Below, piece after piece: positions 22,001 through 32,419 of a stretch of DNA of 64,000 bases; the first letter of the stretch is position 1; every line of letters begins with the position of its first letter. This DNA comes from Nectonema munidae (Eukaryota; Nematomorpha; Nectonematoida; Nectonematidae). The notes below the pieces were generated by a model. It searched no databases. It was not told where the DNA came from and saw only the letters and a list, made by a program, of their open reading frames with translations. Position numbers and translations under genes: made by a program. The DNA lies in assembly GCA_030549495.1 (NCBI GenBank), contig JAUIRK010000871.1, forward strand, positions 1 through 64,000. Reading direction: 5' to 3'.

Positions 22001-22225
22001 GTGGTTGAAGTTAAAAAGGTTAATTTTCCTTCCCTATTTAAAAATTTGGATGCTAAAATTTTGCTTAAAAAAAAGCTAAACTTTTGTATCCAAAATTTAC
22101 AGAATCAAATTCAGCTTTTTTGGAGCATTCCAGACCTTGGTGATGTAAAGGGGGAAGTGGATTTGACTTTATTTGATTGGGGCAATTCACTTCTTCAAGA
22201 TTTATCGTATTCGGAGTATTTATGA
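19034..22225 (+). CDS. TRAPPC9: TRAPPC9-like subunit of the TRAPP II complex (NIBP/Trs120 family), single exon
   Basis: TRAPPC9 is a large scaffold subunit of the TRAPP II complex, which activates Rab GTPases (Rab1/Rab11 class) in Golgi and post-Golgi vesicle traffic. The 1063-residue frame aligns with family landmarks along its length. The N-terminal domain has GTLQYHRKYFAHLFF (about 72-86), matching the family's WGDFQTHRK block. A helical TPR-like stretch at about 216-297 ends in NDTAWLASSLEGLAHC, equivalent to the human NDFLWLGAALEGL. GWPRLNLTLLKEA follows, then Ig-like beta regions including CTFFGVNNKTYFKDC, YSGQTLNCPLYLKNI and IQLFWSIPDLGDVKGEV. The start is supported because similarity begins within about ten residues of this ATG. 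Oddities: no intron in 3.2 kb, a C-x2-C-x10-C-x3-C cluster at residues 131-149, and an end about 150 residues before the human C-terminus, so the last domain is absent or in an unseen exon. Confidence 0.9.
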   Translation: MQNTLNQESSDHYKIQLKVTIKNCTNKSWARILKVLKQNAHLNVSTSRRIHFSFHETTSSKVPAHSREDLGTLQYHRKYFAHLFFYSALNKQSLSKFKQIIKEIQLQKAENVINRHFVVFANLKSEEIPFCESCGNQKTSSSKKCDFFCKKNAHYDVVHEVVNDAVYICERYLSDKLPVFLKELFFAVYYILEEKKAYCLCILDNFSQQNEMKAIALPHEKTAIEYSNYFSILKHKRAYVKAQLGRYYKRAADISLLTSGMKEAYKFYNLAVDVFTSINDTAWLASSLEGLAHCIILENTNCSISHFSKLRVSLNDENSTPIVQHQNLLKRYSHETQDLSNKLLHKQALLLVALEKYEKAISLYSLHPSLSIVEFEACLKICKLYSTAIKDYKKANQFLYHASSLNVNLFINKSICKMSLFLKISQCYTKINFKRKAAFFIRLAAMEYACVQNVDWRECLYILLDSFSGFRLNLGFPSSLTNYSITSTAMKLHGWPRLNLTLLKEASVIASNFGSVFLAVKFFLYTLQLYYDALSFTELSEILSFLKQNSHISKRYRYNCYWYDKHNYSVFMPASLNMIPYIAHIEFMMPKNPPFQFDLSNSHTLNYLSSKSSYLSYKEHDSFVFVLSETNFINIYFKNKLGIDISLENFSLVCQPNEAVLFSKLDSVDLPANSQDTRRVINFNPNKVGNCRLIAYTCTFFGVNNKTYFKDCPHLCHAKLNLKIIPYFPLLKEGCFYPIIPSEILNSLIGVKTYDRTIFASLYSGQTLNCPLYLKNISKGNVDRLLIRTKFKFLPSKEESQMDTNDFIEYSQQALDELLPILPDTKEIIVLNLKGKCFYNHANFASNKVISENSKKVESAVKSLTSKTHFNSIFKKKSLSLPSLFPSVNKEEEEANNMNQELFCRIFLECFIYYSRNECCLARCLKILFDIESKGSVMVSDLTTLETNTPLSCFLVLNLRNVTKPGYEVKIMYNENKYILIEPNVIHQIVVEVKKVNFPSLFKNLDAKILLKKKLNFCIQNLQNQIQLFWSIPDLGDVKGEVDLTLFDWGNSLLQDLSYSEYL

Positions 22226-22315
22226 GAAATTGAGAAAAAAAACATTGTTATTTCTCTGTTGTTAGCTTTGCATACCTGTGCAATTACTTAATCTTAATTT
22301 ATTTAAACAAATAAT

Positions 22316-22321
22316 AATAAA
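22316..22321 (+). promoter_or_regulatory. Poly(A) signal AATAAA of TRAPPC9
   Basis: Canonical AATAAA about 90 bases after the TGA stop, within an A+T-rich 3' region. It is the first AATAAA downstream of the stop and is placed as expected for a short 3' UTR. Confidence 0.55.
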
Positions 22322-22748
22322 TGATTTTCAAAGATATCATACTTATATGTTTTTATACGTAACTCTGAGTTTGTTATTTCGGTAGCTTGTTCCCATAGTG
22401 ATCTGAGAGCGTTATTAGCTTTATCAGTTAGTTAACTATTTAGTTACTCGATAAATAATAATCAATAAGTTATTCAATCGAAGAAATATTCATTAAAAAA
22501 GTCTATTCGACCAAATGTCCGTGCACGAAATGTCAATTACCCCTTGTTACAATCTGTAGTTGAAACAAGCTGCTCCAAGATCGAATGACAAAGTTTTGGA
22601 AAGTATGGATCTTCGGGATGAATTGTTATTCACAAACTCTTAACATGCTTCCATGGAAATTAGATTCTTATGTAACTTTGCCATTGAAGCTTTGAATTAT
22701 ATTGATGAGCAAATGGTCCACCCTAGAAAGACGAAAGTGGATAATCAT
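22322..22748. other. Intergenic, nothing recognised
   Basis: No frame or repeat with support. Confidence 0.5.
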
Positions 22749-22885
22749 CTATATAAATATAAAAGTGAAAAAATATAAGAATATTAAAATTAGATACGGG
22801 TCAATTATAATTTTTCACTCAAATTATAAAATTCAATTATAATAATTGGCCCGTAATTCTTATATTTTTTCACTTATATATTTGA
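22749..22885. repeat. ~137-bp inverted-repeat element (small MITE or hairpin)
   Basis: TATAAAAGTGAAAAAATATA ..TACGGGTCAATTATAA on the left is mirrored by TTGGCCCGTAATTCTTATAT TTTTTCACTTATATA on the right, leaving a loop of about 30 bases. Non-coding. Confidence 0.75.
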
Positions 22886-23428
22886 AGATGCAGGAAGCAG
22901 TTTTGATAAATAGTTTCCTACAAACTTGCGCGATAACTTTATCTACTCTACCATTGTCATTACGTTTTTGTTTTCTGAGCATCGTTGGCTTTAGTAGCTG
23001 TCATACCGCTGCATCAAACCACTTTGAAAATGTTTATGCTTTTTTCCAACCTTCTCTCCTTATTTCTTAAGTTAAAACTACTTCTTATTTTACTAAAAAC
23101 TTAAATTCTAAATGTTTATGCATTTGATTAATATTTATCAGAAACCTACTCATCTTAAAGGAACATTAGTATATTCAAATTATCAATGCTTTAATTTATA
23201 ATCAAAATTTAAATAAAGTTATCATACTTTTTAGATTATTAAAGCTGGAATAATATAAGAATATAAGAGCCCATTCTTTTTTTAAACAGAATACTTTTAT
23301 TAATTCATAACCCCATAAAATTATTGATTGCGAATCTGATAAGATTACTTATTTTCTAACAAAATTATTTTAACTTATCTAAAAATCAATTAAACATGTC
23401 AATCAGTGTCATCATAATTTCTATTATG
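22886..23428. other. A+T-rich intergenic
   Basis: Nothing recognised. Confidence 0.5.
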
Positions 23429-24035
23429 CATCCTCCCCCGTTCGCTAAAAAAGTCAATATAAAAAATTGGATGAATTATATCCCTTTAAATTTCGTGACT
23501 TTTCCTAAAATCGCTAGCTGCATCTTTTGGTATTATTTTCATAGTAGTTCAATGACCCTCTCATGGCGAAAAGTGTCAATCAAAAGTTAAAATTTTTAAA
23601 ATAATTTTTATATTATCTATAGTTAACCTCATAATTTTGTATATATGTTTGGATAATCTCTTGAAAGGTTATATTTGTTTACAGTTTTGAACGCATAACA
23701 CTCACAAATTTTTTTATTTTATCAATAAGCATGGCAACTTTTTGGGAAATGTCAACCAAAAATTTGATTGATGATAAAAATGTCTAATAAAATATTCATT
23801 TAAATTTTACATAACATCTATTTTTTATACTGAATCCGTCATGTTGGTTTCATTTCTCGACTGTTTTTGCATAAAGGATATGTAAATATCTGAAAAACCG
23901 CAATCAAACTTGCGGTTTACGTCTGAAAATTGTTTTCAAAAATTTTCACAAAATATATGTCTCATACCAAATCGCCCATGCTGGTTTTATTTCTGGATTT
24001 AGATATTGCATTTAGCTTTTGAAAGTATACCAAAT
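23429..24035 (+). repeat. Composite dispersed repeat, copy 1 (short form)
   Basis: A leader (CATCCTCCCCCGTTCGC, then GACTTTTCCTAAAATCGCTA and CATCTTTTGGTA) matches the leader at 27,172. It is followed by about one and a half of the ~150-bp monomers (GTCATGTTGGTTTCATTTCT, CCCATGCTGGTTTTATTTCT) that form an array of seven in copy 2. Non-coding and diverged. Confidence 0.8.
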
Positions 24036-24747
24036 ATTCCCACATTTTTCTCAACAGCAAGGAATAATTTTCCTTTTCCACGATACGAGATTTTGGGCAA
24101 TGCATTTGCATGCAGTACCACAAAACTGCACAGCGCTCATCAGATATCTTATTTCACATATACATATTAGGAGCCTGGCAAAGCTCCCAGGCATCTTCAA
24201 CACAGTCTAGCTTTGTCAAGATACTTTTTTGAGGCTCCCTAGTAAATCAACTTCGACTTTTGGGATGCTTTAAACATTGAAAATATTGAACTTTTATTCC
24301 AACAGGTTGATTTTATATCTTCTAGACAAAATGAGAATAGAATAAAAAATTTAGAGGATTCTTAAAATGAGAGTAATTATCGAGGGGCTTCAGTTGAAGA
24401 AGTATTTGATTCACGAGGAGATAGATTAAATTTATCTTTTAATAAAAAATAAAGAGATGTTTTTAAATATTATTTTGAAAAGATAAATAAGATGCTGGTT
24501 TACTATTGTTGTACTCTTATGACAAACGATATCGACATTTGTTATTATATCTTTATCTTCTGCGCTTGTGCAATGTATAGATAAAATTCGCAATTGGTAA
24601 ACTGAGGAGCACATTTTGTTCATACACAATTTTCTGATAAATCTTTCTGGTTTCTGCTGACATTATTCACCTTCATCCATCGTGATTTTTCTTCTCATGT
24701 CTACCACCTCCTTTTCTGATTAAATTTTAAAATGAGATTTTTAATAT
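24036..24747. other. Intergenic, small hairpin
   Basis: A short inverted-repeat element is possible at about 24,168-24,243 (AGGAGCCTGGCAAAGCT ... AGCTTTGTCAAG ... GAGGCTCCCT). The remainder may include decayed N-terminal sequence of the piggyBac relic that follows, but I could not align it. Confidence 0.35.
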
Positions 24748-25980
24748 CAAAAGAAATAGAGTAGGTAGACAAACAGCAGCTGAAGAAACCAGAACTATTT
24801 TAGATTGCTGGACTTTGTTTTTCAACGAAAAAATAGTTGGTATTATACTTGAAAATACAAATAAACGTATAAATGACTATTGTATGGCCTTCTTTTCAAG
24901 CCAATTAATGCTGTAAAATATCCGTTTACGTTTTTCATTGTGGCTTATGCTGGTAAGCCAAAAAACGAAAAGTTTTATGTTCCCGGTTCATATGGTAATG
25001 TTTTAAGTCTATGATTTCTTGATTAAGAGAAACTTTATCTCTCAAAGGTAGAAATATAACTATTGATAGGCTCTATACTTCAATTGAACTTGCTAAATGG
25101 TTATATGAAAGAGGCATTACTATAGTGTGTACAATTAACTCAAACCGTATAGGTATTCCATCTGAAACTAAAGATATTTCTTTACGTAGCAATTTTTCAT
25201 ATAAATTTTGTTATGCGAGAGAGAATAATTACTAATTATTTTACACAGTTACGTTGTCGATACAAAATCAAATGGTAAAATAATTATTCTTTTGTTAACT
25301 TCTCGTCCTTTCATCGCAGGAATAACCGTTGATGAAAAGAAGAAACCTCACATTTTTAAGTTATATGACTTTACAAAAGGAGGAACGGATATTAGGGGGC
25401 GTGAGTAAGGTTGGTTAAGTACTGGGTTTCGATAACTCAAGGTCTTGGGTTCGATCCCGCATCGAGCCTACTTTCTCATAGTTCGATACAAGCGGCGCAA
25501 TTGTGCCTTCTCGATGAAAACACCACACGGTACCTTTATGGACCAGAAAATGAGACCATTTTCAACAGCCCGAAAATCCAACAAATGGACCATTTTAGCT
25601 TTCTCATGTTTTAGACACTGCTCGAATTAATGCGACAACAATTTAAATCCTAGAAATAGTGACAGTTTGAAAAATGGTTTGAATTAAGCTTATTCTCTCA
25701 TTCTGCCATTTTTGGAGCAAAGGCCCAAAACTGGATTGAGAGCTGATATCATGGAAAAGATTGATAGCTCAATTTTTTTAATAACAGGAAAAAACCTCAG
25801 AATGTTTGTTCACAAGAAATTGGAACAAAAAGACGCTGTAGTTTATGTCTGGACAACATAAAACCTAAGAATTACAAAGAAAGAAAAGACAAATTAAGCA
25901 AGGGAACCAAACAATGTAAAAAGTGTAAAAAATCTGTTTGCACAAAGCATGCTTTTACTTTTTGTTTACAATGCAGTTAA
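24748..25980 (+). pseudogene. piggyBac-family transposase relic (PGBD4-like), split by a SINE
   Basis: Plus-strand pieces read in order: RTILDCWTLFFNEKIVGIIL; NAVKYPFTFFIVAYAGKPKNEKF; NITIDRLYTSIELAKWLYER with GITIVCTINSNRIGIPSETK, the block holding a catalytic Asp; and LYDFTKGGTDI. The text then resumes after the SINE with MDQKMRPFSTARKSNKWTI. The C-terminal cysteine-rich domain follows as RCSLCLD, CKKCKKSVCTKHAFTFCLQC and a stop at 25,978. These match the DDE transposase order of piggyBac elements. Several stops and frame shifts are present and no TTAA-bounded termini were identified. A second piggyBac of another subfamily lies at 36.9-38.5 kb. Confidence 0.87.
25394..25543 (+). mobile_element. 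tRNA-derived SINE, copy 2, inserted in piggyBac relic
   Basis: GGGGCGTGAGTAAGGTTGG (A-box region), GGTTCGATCCC (good B box), AAGCGGCGCAATTGTGCC and GATGAAAACACC match copy 1 at 7124-7270. The insertion splits the transposase text exactly between DI and MDQKM. Only a very short duplication (TTA/TTAT) is visible at the ends. Confidence 0.88.
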
Positions 25981-27171
25981 TTTTTTTTATTGTTTTGCTT
26001 GATTAAGTTTCATTGTTTTTATGTAAAATTTTTGCTACTCTTTTTTGCGATGAATTCATTTTCTAAACTTGATTGCTTTTGTTAGTAGGTATACCAACAA
26101 TAAATGTGGTCAATCTATTGATTTACACTTCATAACACTACAATAACTTCGATGAGTGAAGATACTTTCAGATTTCAAGAATACTTTGTATTATTCGCAA
26201 TAGTCAAAGGCTTTTACTTTAGGATTCAGTGATGTTTTGGATAAATCAATTTTCATATTCACTTTTTTATAGGGTATCAATTAGTTTATTATATCATAAG
26301 TGTTATATATATAAGCAAGTATCATATTTAACACACTGAAAATTTATGAATAATCTTATTTGATTGGTTATAATAAAATTTTTTAGAGTGTTATCGAACG
26401 TCTTCATTCTTTTGATGTTTGAAAAGATCGTGGAAATTTTTTTGAAGAATTGTCTCTGGTGTCTTTTGAAAGATGTGTAATAGTTAACATTTAAATTAAG
26501 TTTTACAACCCTCCCCCCCCCCCTCGTAAGGATTAGAGACGAATGGTTTGAATGTAAAATAAACAAAACAAAAAGTAACAAATGATAAATGTCAGCATAA
26601 TCAATGATGAAAATATCAATAAATAAGACATTTGTTACGTCGATAAAAGTCAATATTTTGCACTTAACATTTTGAGGCAAATCATCATAGATTCGTGGGA
26701 AATTTTTAATTAAAAAATTATTCTAGAGCGAGCTTTTTAAGATAATAATCATAATAACTAGGTGGTTATTCGACTTTTAAAAAGTAATTCGCATTACATC
26801 AATTTCCAAAAATAACGATCTCAAATAAACTAAAAGGCGAACAAATATAGATCGCTACTTCACTATAGAAAGTATTTTTGAGAAAAATTACATGTCAGTT
26901 ATTTTAGGGGCCTTTGAGGCCCGATAATTATTATTGGTTCAAAAAATAAATATTTAAAACCATTCACCTCTACTGATTTTTGTAATCGCCTGCATTGATC
27001 ATCAACCAATAGATGTATAAGCTCTTCTGCAAGAATCTTCAAAAAGTTTCTCCCTTTGTTTTCTACATTGCTAACTAGGAACTAGGTAATATAACTTAAA
27101 TAATTAAAACATGGGGCTTATAACTTTAAAAAGTTAATGGGCTTCTCAGAATTAATTGACAAAACTAAAAG
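25981..27171. other. A+T-rich intergenic with a poly-C tract
   Basis: A C-homopolymer run sits at about 26,511-26,522. The 125-codon minus-strand frame at 26,303-26,680 has no domain and compositionally looks random. Nothing else recognised. Confidence 0.5.
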
Positions 27172-28520
27172 AATGCCCCCTTTCACTAAAAAATTAATTG
27201 TACAAAATTGGCTGAATTATATCTCTACAAATTTCATGACTTTTCCTAAAATCGCTAGATGCATCTTTTGATACCATTTTCATCGTAGTTGAATGACCCA
27301 CTCATGCCAAAAATTGTCAATGAAAATTTAAAAATTTCAACATTTTGACATTATCTGTAGTTAACCTTATAACTTAGGGTCTATATTATATACTACCTTC
27401 AAAATTTATAATTATATACAATTTTCAACGCATAACACTTTATATATTTATTTTTTGAATAATCATGGCTACTTTTTAGAAAATGTCAATCATAATTTTG
27501 ATTGATCATCTAATAAAATTCCTTCAAATGTTACATAGGTTTTTATATTAAATCGGCCATGCTAGTTTAATTTCTGATTTTTTCATTTAGGATTTAAAAA
27601 TACCTAGAAGTGTTAATCAAATTTTCGGTTTACTTCTAAAAATGGTCTCCAAAAACATTCCTTCAAATTTTACATAAAAACATATGTGTTATACTAAATC
27701 GGACATGCTGGTTTCATTTCTGGACACATTTTTTATGTTTAGGATCTGAAAATACCTATAAGTGTTAATCAAATTTGAGGATTACTTCTAAAAATTGTCT
27801 CCAAAAACATTCTCTCAATTTTACATGAAATATATGTTTTTATACCAAATCAACCATGATGTTTTCATTTCTGAACTCATTTTTTAGATTTAGGATTTGA
27901 AAATACCTATAAGTGTTAATCAAATTTTCGGTTTACTTCTAAAAATGGTCTCCAAAAACATTCCTTCAAATTTTACATAAAAACATATGTGTTATACTAA
28001 ATCGGCCGTGCCGATTTAATTTTTACATTTAGGATTTAAAAATACCTATATGTGTTAATCAAATTAGTGGTTTACTTCTAAAACTATTGAAAAATATTCT
28101 CTCTAATTTTACATGAAATTTATGTTTTTATAGCAAATCAACTATGCTAGTTTTATTTATGAAATCATTTTTTGCTTTAGAGGTTTTAAATGTCTGAAAG
28201 TGTCAATCAAATGTTCGATTTACGTCTAATATCTACAGAAATATTTTTGAAATTTAAATAAAATATCTGTTTTTATACCAAATGGAAGATGCTGATTTCA
28301 TTTTGGAATCAATCTTCGCTTTAAAATATCTGAAAGCTTCAAACAGATTTGTGGTTTACTTCTAGATACTGTCTCCCAAATATTTTCAAATAAAAGAACT
28401 GTTTTTATACCAAATCGACTGTACTTATTTTATTTCTGTACTACATTTGCCTAATACGGTTAAAAAATATCTGGAAGTGGCAATTGAATTAGTGATGTAT
28501 GCTTGAAAATTAGTTCTATA
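27172..28520 (+). repeat. Composite dispersed repeat, copy 2, with seven-unit internal array
   Basis: The leader of copy 1 recurs (TGCCCCCTTTCACTAAA, GACTTTTCCTAAAATCGCTA, GCATCTTTTGATACC). A tandem array of about 140-155-bp units follows, marked by CATGCTGGTTTCATTTCT-type words at about 27,548, 27,703, 27,853, 28,005, 28,140, 28,283 and 28,427 and by GTGTTAATCAAATTTTCGGT. The units diverge progressively to the right. Non-coding. Confidence 0.83.
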
Positions 28521-28720
28521 AATTTTTTTCAAAAAATCGTTATTATATTTTGGCTTATAATACTTTCTTCAAACATATTGAGTATGAAATATTTATTTAA
28601 AAAAAGAGTATTATAAAACCTTTTGAAGATTAGTACGAGAGAAGGGAACAAGCTGAAAACTAATTGAAAAGAGAACGTGTGATCAAAAGAAATTACGCAT
28701 GCTTAAAAATGGGAACATTG

Positions 28721-29640
28721 TGTAAAAAACTTTATATTAATTATTTAGATAAAAATTTTCTTTTTGAGATGAGCAATCAAATATAAATGAATTTTGATAG
28801 GTTTGGTTGATTACATAAAAATCAATATCACTACTGAATTCAGCATGATTGAAAATGGGTATATGTTTAAAAACTATATAATTATTTAGATAAAAAGTTT
28901 CTTTTTGAGATGAGCTGTCAAATATAAATCAATTTTTTGACAGGTTTGATTGATTTTGATAAAAAATGGACATCACCACTGAATTCAGCATATTTGAAAA
29001 TAGGTATACATGTGTAAAAAACTTTATATAATTATTTAGATAAAAAGTTCCTTTTTGAGATAAGCTGTCACATTTAGATCAATTTTTGCCTGGTTTGATT
29101 GATTTTCATAAAAAATGAATATCACCGCTGAATTCGGCATACTTGAAAATGGGTATACATGTGTAAAAAACTTTATATAATTATTTAGATAAAAAGTTTC
29201 TTTTTGAGATGAGCTCTCACATTTAGATCAATTTTTTGACAGGTTTGATTGATTTTCATAAAAAATGAATATCACCACTGAATTCAGCTTACTTGAAAAT
29301 GGGTATACATGTGTAAAAAACTTTATATACTTATTTAGATAAAAAGTTCTTTTTTGAGATGAGCTGTCACATTTAGATCAATTTTTTGACAGGTTTGATT
29401 GATTTTCATAAAAAATGAATATCACCGCTGAATTCGGCATACTTGAAAATGGGTATATATGTGTAGAAAACTTTATATAATTATTTAAATAAAAAGTTCT
29501 TTTTCGAGATGAGCTGTCAAATATAAATCAATTTTTTGACAGGTTTGCTTGATTTTGATAAAAATGGACATCACCACTGAATTCAGCATAGTTGAAATAT
29601 ATATGTAACATAAAAGTATTTATAAAAACTTATTAATATC
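28721..29640 (+). repeat. 149-bp tandem array, six units
   Basis: Units start at about 28,721, 28,864, 29,012, 29,161, 29,311 and 29,461. Each has CTTTATATAATTATTTAGAT, GAGATGAGCTGTCA, TTTTTTGACAGGTTTGATTG and ATCACCACTGAATTCAGC. A solitary copy occurs at 6227-6425. The units contain the inverted words AGCTGTCAAA and TTTGACAGGT. Confidence 0.92.
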
Positions 29641-29689
29641 TGAGAAAAATAGGGGGGGATGGGCACTTTACGCCCGCCAGCACTTGAGC

Positions 29690-30420
29690 GGACAAATTTA
29701 ACCCAGCAGAAAAAATGAAGGAACAATATGCTGTCTTAGATGTTGTTACTTTGCTTTGGGATGATAAAGTGATTCATGGAGATCATCAAAGACTTGTCTT
29801 GCTGGAAGTCAGACAAGGTAACCTTCTGGGTGCTCCCTAATAGCACTGGAACTTCTCAAGCAAAACCCGCATTTAATCTTGTTAAAAATTGGCTTGGTTT
29901 TTGACACAACTGCATCTAATTCTGGATGCAAGAATGGTGCTTGTCAAACTAGAAAAGTTGCTCACCAAAAAGTGTCTTATTTTACCATGTTATGGAACTT
30001 GTCTTGTGTGCAGTTTGGCTAAAAATGTTTGGAGCAACCTTTAGTCTAGAAATTTCAGAGTTTAAAGGTATCAAAAAAATTGGCCGTCACTCAAAGACAA
30101 AGATAACTTCAAAACTTCGAAGATTATTGATTAGAGGCTTAATGTTTTGTTATAAAAACATTGAGATTTTCCAAGATTTGTTGACCTCTAACAATAAAAA
30201 AAATCAATTTTTTCTTAAGAAACGATTGGGGAATTGAAGTTGTTGTTGCTTGGTGTGGCTCCTCCTCGTGGAATTCATTGGATGCTGCTAGGTGCACCAT
30301 GACGCTCGATCGATGGCAACAATCATTATTGTGAAGATGTGTACGCATTTAGCCAGCAACTCAACTATGATCAAGATAAAAGAGGAAACTTAAGAGAAGG
30401 TACTTGAGAGAGCAGTTTCG
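29690..30420 (+). pseudogene. Orphan transposase-like relic (family not named with certainty)
   Basis: Fragments in shifting frames read KVTFWVLPNSTGTSQAKPAF, VFDTTASNSGCKNGAC, HVMELVLCAVWLKMFGATFS, then EISEFKGIKKI, FLGVAPPRGIHW-type text near 30,250, and LDRWQQS. The order resembles a family of transposase-like proteins common in arthropod and cnidarian genomes (FDTTASNTG, RHH-E-VL and P-GA-H-ARWM type motifs, from memory). It is heavily broken. G+C-rich sequence at about 29,651-29,700 (GGGGGATGGGCAC and CGCCCGCCAGCACTTGAGCG) may mark the upstream end. Confidence 0.6.
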
Positions 30421-31601
30421 CAAGCGTTGTTTTTCAAATCGTGTCCAAAAGGAGAAGGAATAAATAGATCAACGTCTTTTCAAAAGAAAAATTTCTGAGC
30501 CATTACGAGCGTAGTGTTCCAACATTTCCGAAATTAAAGACGTCTACCGAACTGTCTCATTTAGTTAAAAATCAAAGCTAAGGATATATTGTCTAGAAAA
30601 AAGCAGCTTAAGTCTTGCCTATACAAATTATCATGGCTTTCCAGTAGGCTCTATCTATTAAATTATATATTTTTACAATCACATAAATTTTATTAGATTT
30701 TTTTAGCAAAGTAAATTAGTATATAAAAAGGTAATAAAACAAAACAGCATACGTAAGTTTTTTACTTGTATATTTTTCTGTCAGAGAATTTGTGATGATG
30801 TGCTTCTACTAATTGAAGAAAAACCTCGCAAATCCCTCCTCCGAATTTCCACCACTCTCAAAATCCGTAAGATTTTTCTTAGAAACGGAGTTTTTCTTTC
30901 TATTTTTCCTCCGATAAAGCGCATACCACAACACACATCTCGTGATTTTGACAACCAAAAGTCATATTTTCAAAAATAATGCTTCAATAATCCGTCAAGT
31001 TTTGTTACAAAATATCTGCACTTTCCTTAGTAATTGTGAATTACTTGTGATATATACCATTTTTACTTCTATTTTGTCTTTTTTAGTTCTAAATTATCTT
31101 TTTTTCCAATTTTATTAGAAAGAGCGTTTAGAATTTTCTAAAGACAAATTAGATTTAAAAAAAGACAACTTAGAATTAAAAAAATAATTTGGAAGTAAAA
31201 ATTTTATATAACATTGCACTTTCTTACTTCCTTGGTTTATTGACAGGAAATGCTTATTTTGTTATAAGCTCATCTTGGTAAATCTACTTTCATATATTTT
31301 TTATCTTGCATAAAGTTAATGTAATGTTGATTTGTTGTTTATGATTTTGATAAAAATATTCTAGTCGTTGTTTCACTTTGTTTTGTAAGTTGATTCTTTT
31401 AGATGGATTTTTTCTTAAAATTTTAACTATAATTACAATAAATAATGTCAAAGAGTGAAATATCTGAAGAGATATGCATTCAATAATATATTTTTTATAA
31501 TATAATAATTTTCATATTTCTTTTGCTTTTTTTATTTAGAAAAAAGATACGATTATTTAAAATAAAAAACTGTTTTGTTTTATCTTATTTTTGTCTAAAC
31601 A
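30421..31601. other. A+T-rich intergenic
   Basis: The first 150 bases may be decayed transposase sequence. At about 31,075-31,195 a loose inverted repeat is built of CTAAATTATCTTTTTTT and its complement. No gene seen. Confidence 0.45.
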
Positions 31602-31609
31602 CTCTAAAC

Positions 31610-32419
31610 CAGGGATGTCCAACTAAAACAAGCAGCGGGCCATTTAGAAAAGTTATTGGACACGGTCGGGCCGCACCTATTTAAAAAAATAACAATAATT
31701 TTTTTATAAAATATTTATCAGAAACTTTTTTATCCTGATTACTGATTATCAAAATTTTTATGAAAATTAAACATAAAATGAGTAGTTAATTGAAAGTTAT
31801 TTTTATTTATAAAAGCTGTCTCTCACTTTTACAAATAATTCAAATTCAAATTTTTCAAATGAAAACATTGGGATTAATGTGTCAATACGCTATTTTATAT
31901 TAAGTGAATTAATACTTGTAATCTATTTACAGTTCACTTGTATCATTGAGAGCTTCTTTGACATCTTTTGTCTTTTGTCAAAACGTCAATTTGTGGTTTG
32001 ATTTTATTTGATGCAGCTATCCGTAGAGAAGATTTTAAGTTTTCATCGGTCAGTCTTGTGTGCAAATAATTTTTGTTAAGCTTCATCAGTGAAAAAAATT
32101 TCTCGCATTTATACGTACTCCCAAACATACAAACTATTTTTTTGACCAAATGAATCAGCTTTGGAAACTGGCTTCCATCAAGACTTGAGTAGAATTTGGG
32201 AATAAAATTTAGAAAAAATTTGTTTAAGCTCCAATGATATTTTAAAAATCATAATCCTATCTATATTTTGATAGAAACTTAAAGTTTTTATAACAAATTT
32301 GTTGAAATTTTTATAAACTAATATCTATATAATTTAACATCAACCTTATCTCATTTTCTTAGAGGGCCGCAGAAATTTGCCTTGCGGGCCGCATGCGGCC
32401 CGCGTGTTGGACACCCCTG
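31610..32419 (-). mobile_element. Internally deleted hAT element with intact ends and 8-bp target duplication
   Basis: The ends CAGGGATGTCCAAC and GTTGGACACCCCTG are inverted repeats, flanked by identical 8-bp CTCTAAAC at 31,602-31,609 and 32,420-32,427, diagnostic of hAT. Near the right end is CTTGCGGGCCGCATGCGGCC. On the minus strand, 32,149-31,943 encodes FGSTYKCEKFFSLMKLNKN, then LHTRLTDENLKSSLRIA and KDKRCQ. This is the C-terminal dimerisation region of the hAT group related to GTF2IRD2/FAM200-type genes. The rest of the transposase is gone, so this is a non-autonomous derivative. Confidence 0.93.
31943..32149 (-). pseudogene. C-terminal remnant of hAT transposase
   Basis: About 65 codons keep the hAT dimerisation motif (CEKFFSLMK..RLTDENL..LRIA) and end shortly after KRCQ. 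The sequence beyond the left boundary is non-coding terminus. The catalytic core is absent. Confidence 0.85.

Noticed and set aside
25394-25543. tRNA gene on the basis of the GGTTCGATCCC box
   Set aside because: No acceptor stem pairing, and the sequence is shared with two other insertions carrying a common tail. It is a SINE.
26303-26680. 125-codon minus-strand frame
   Set aside because: A+T-driven residues, no motif, spans a poly-C tract, no neighbouring signals.
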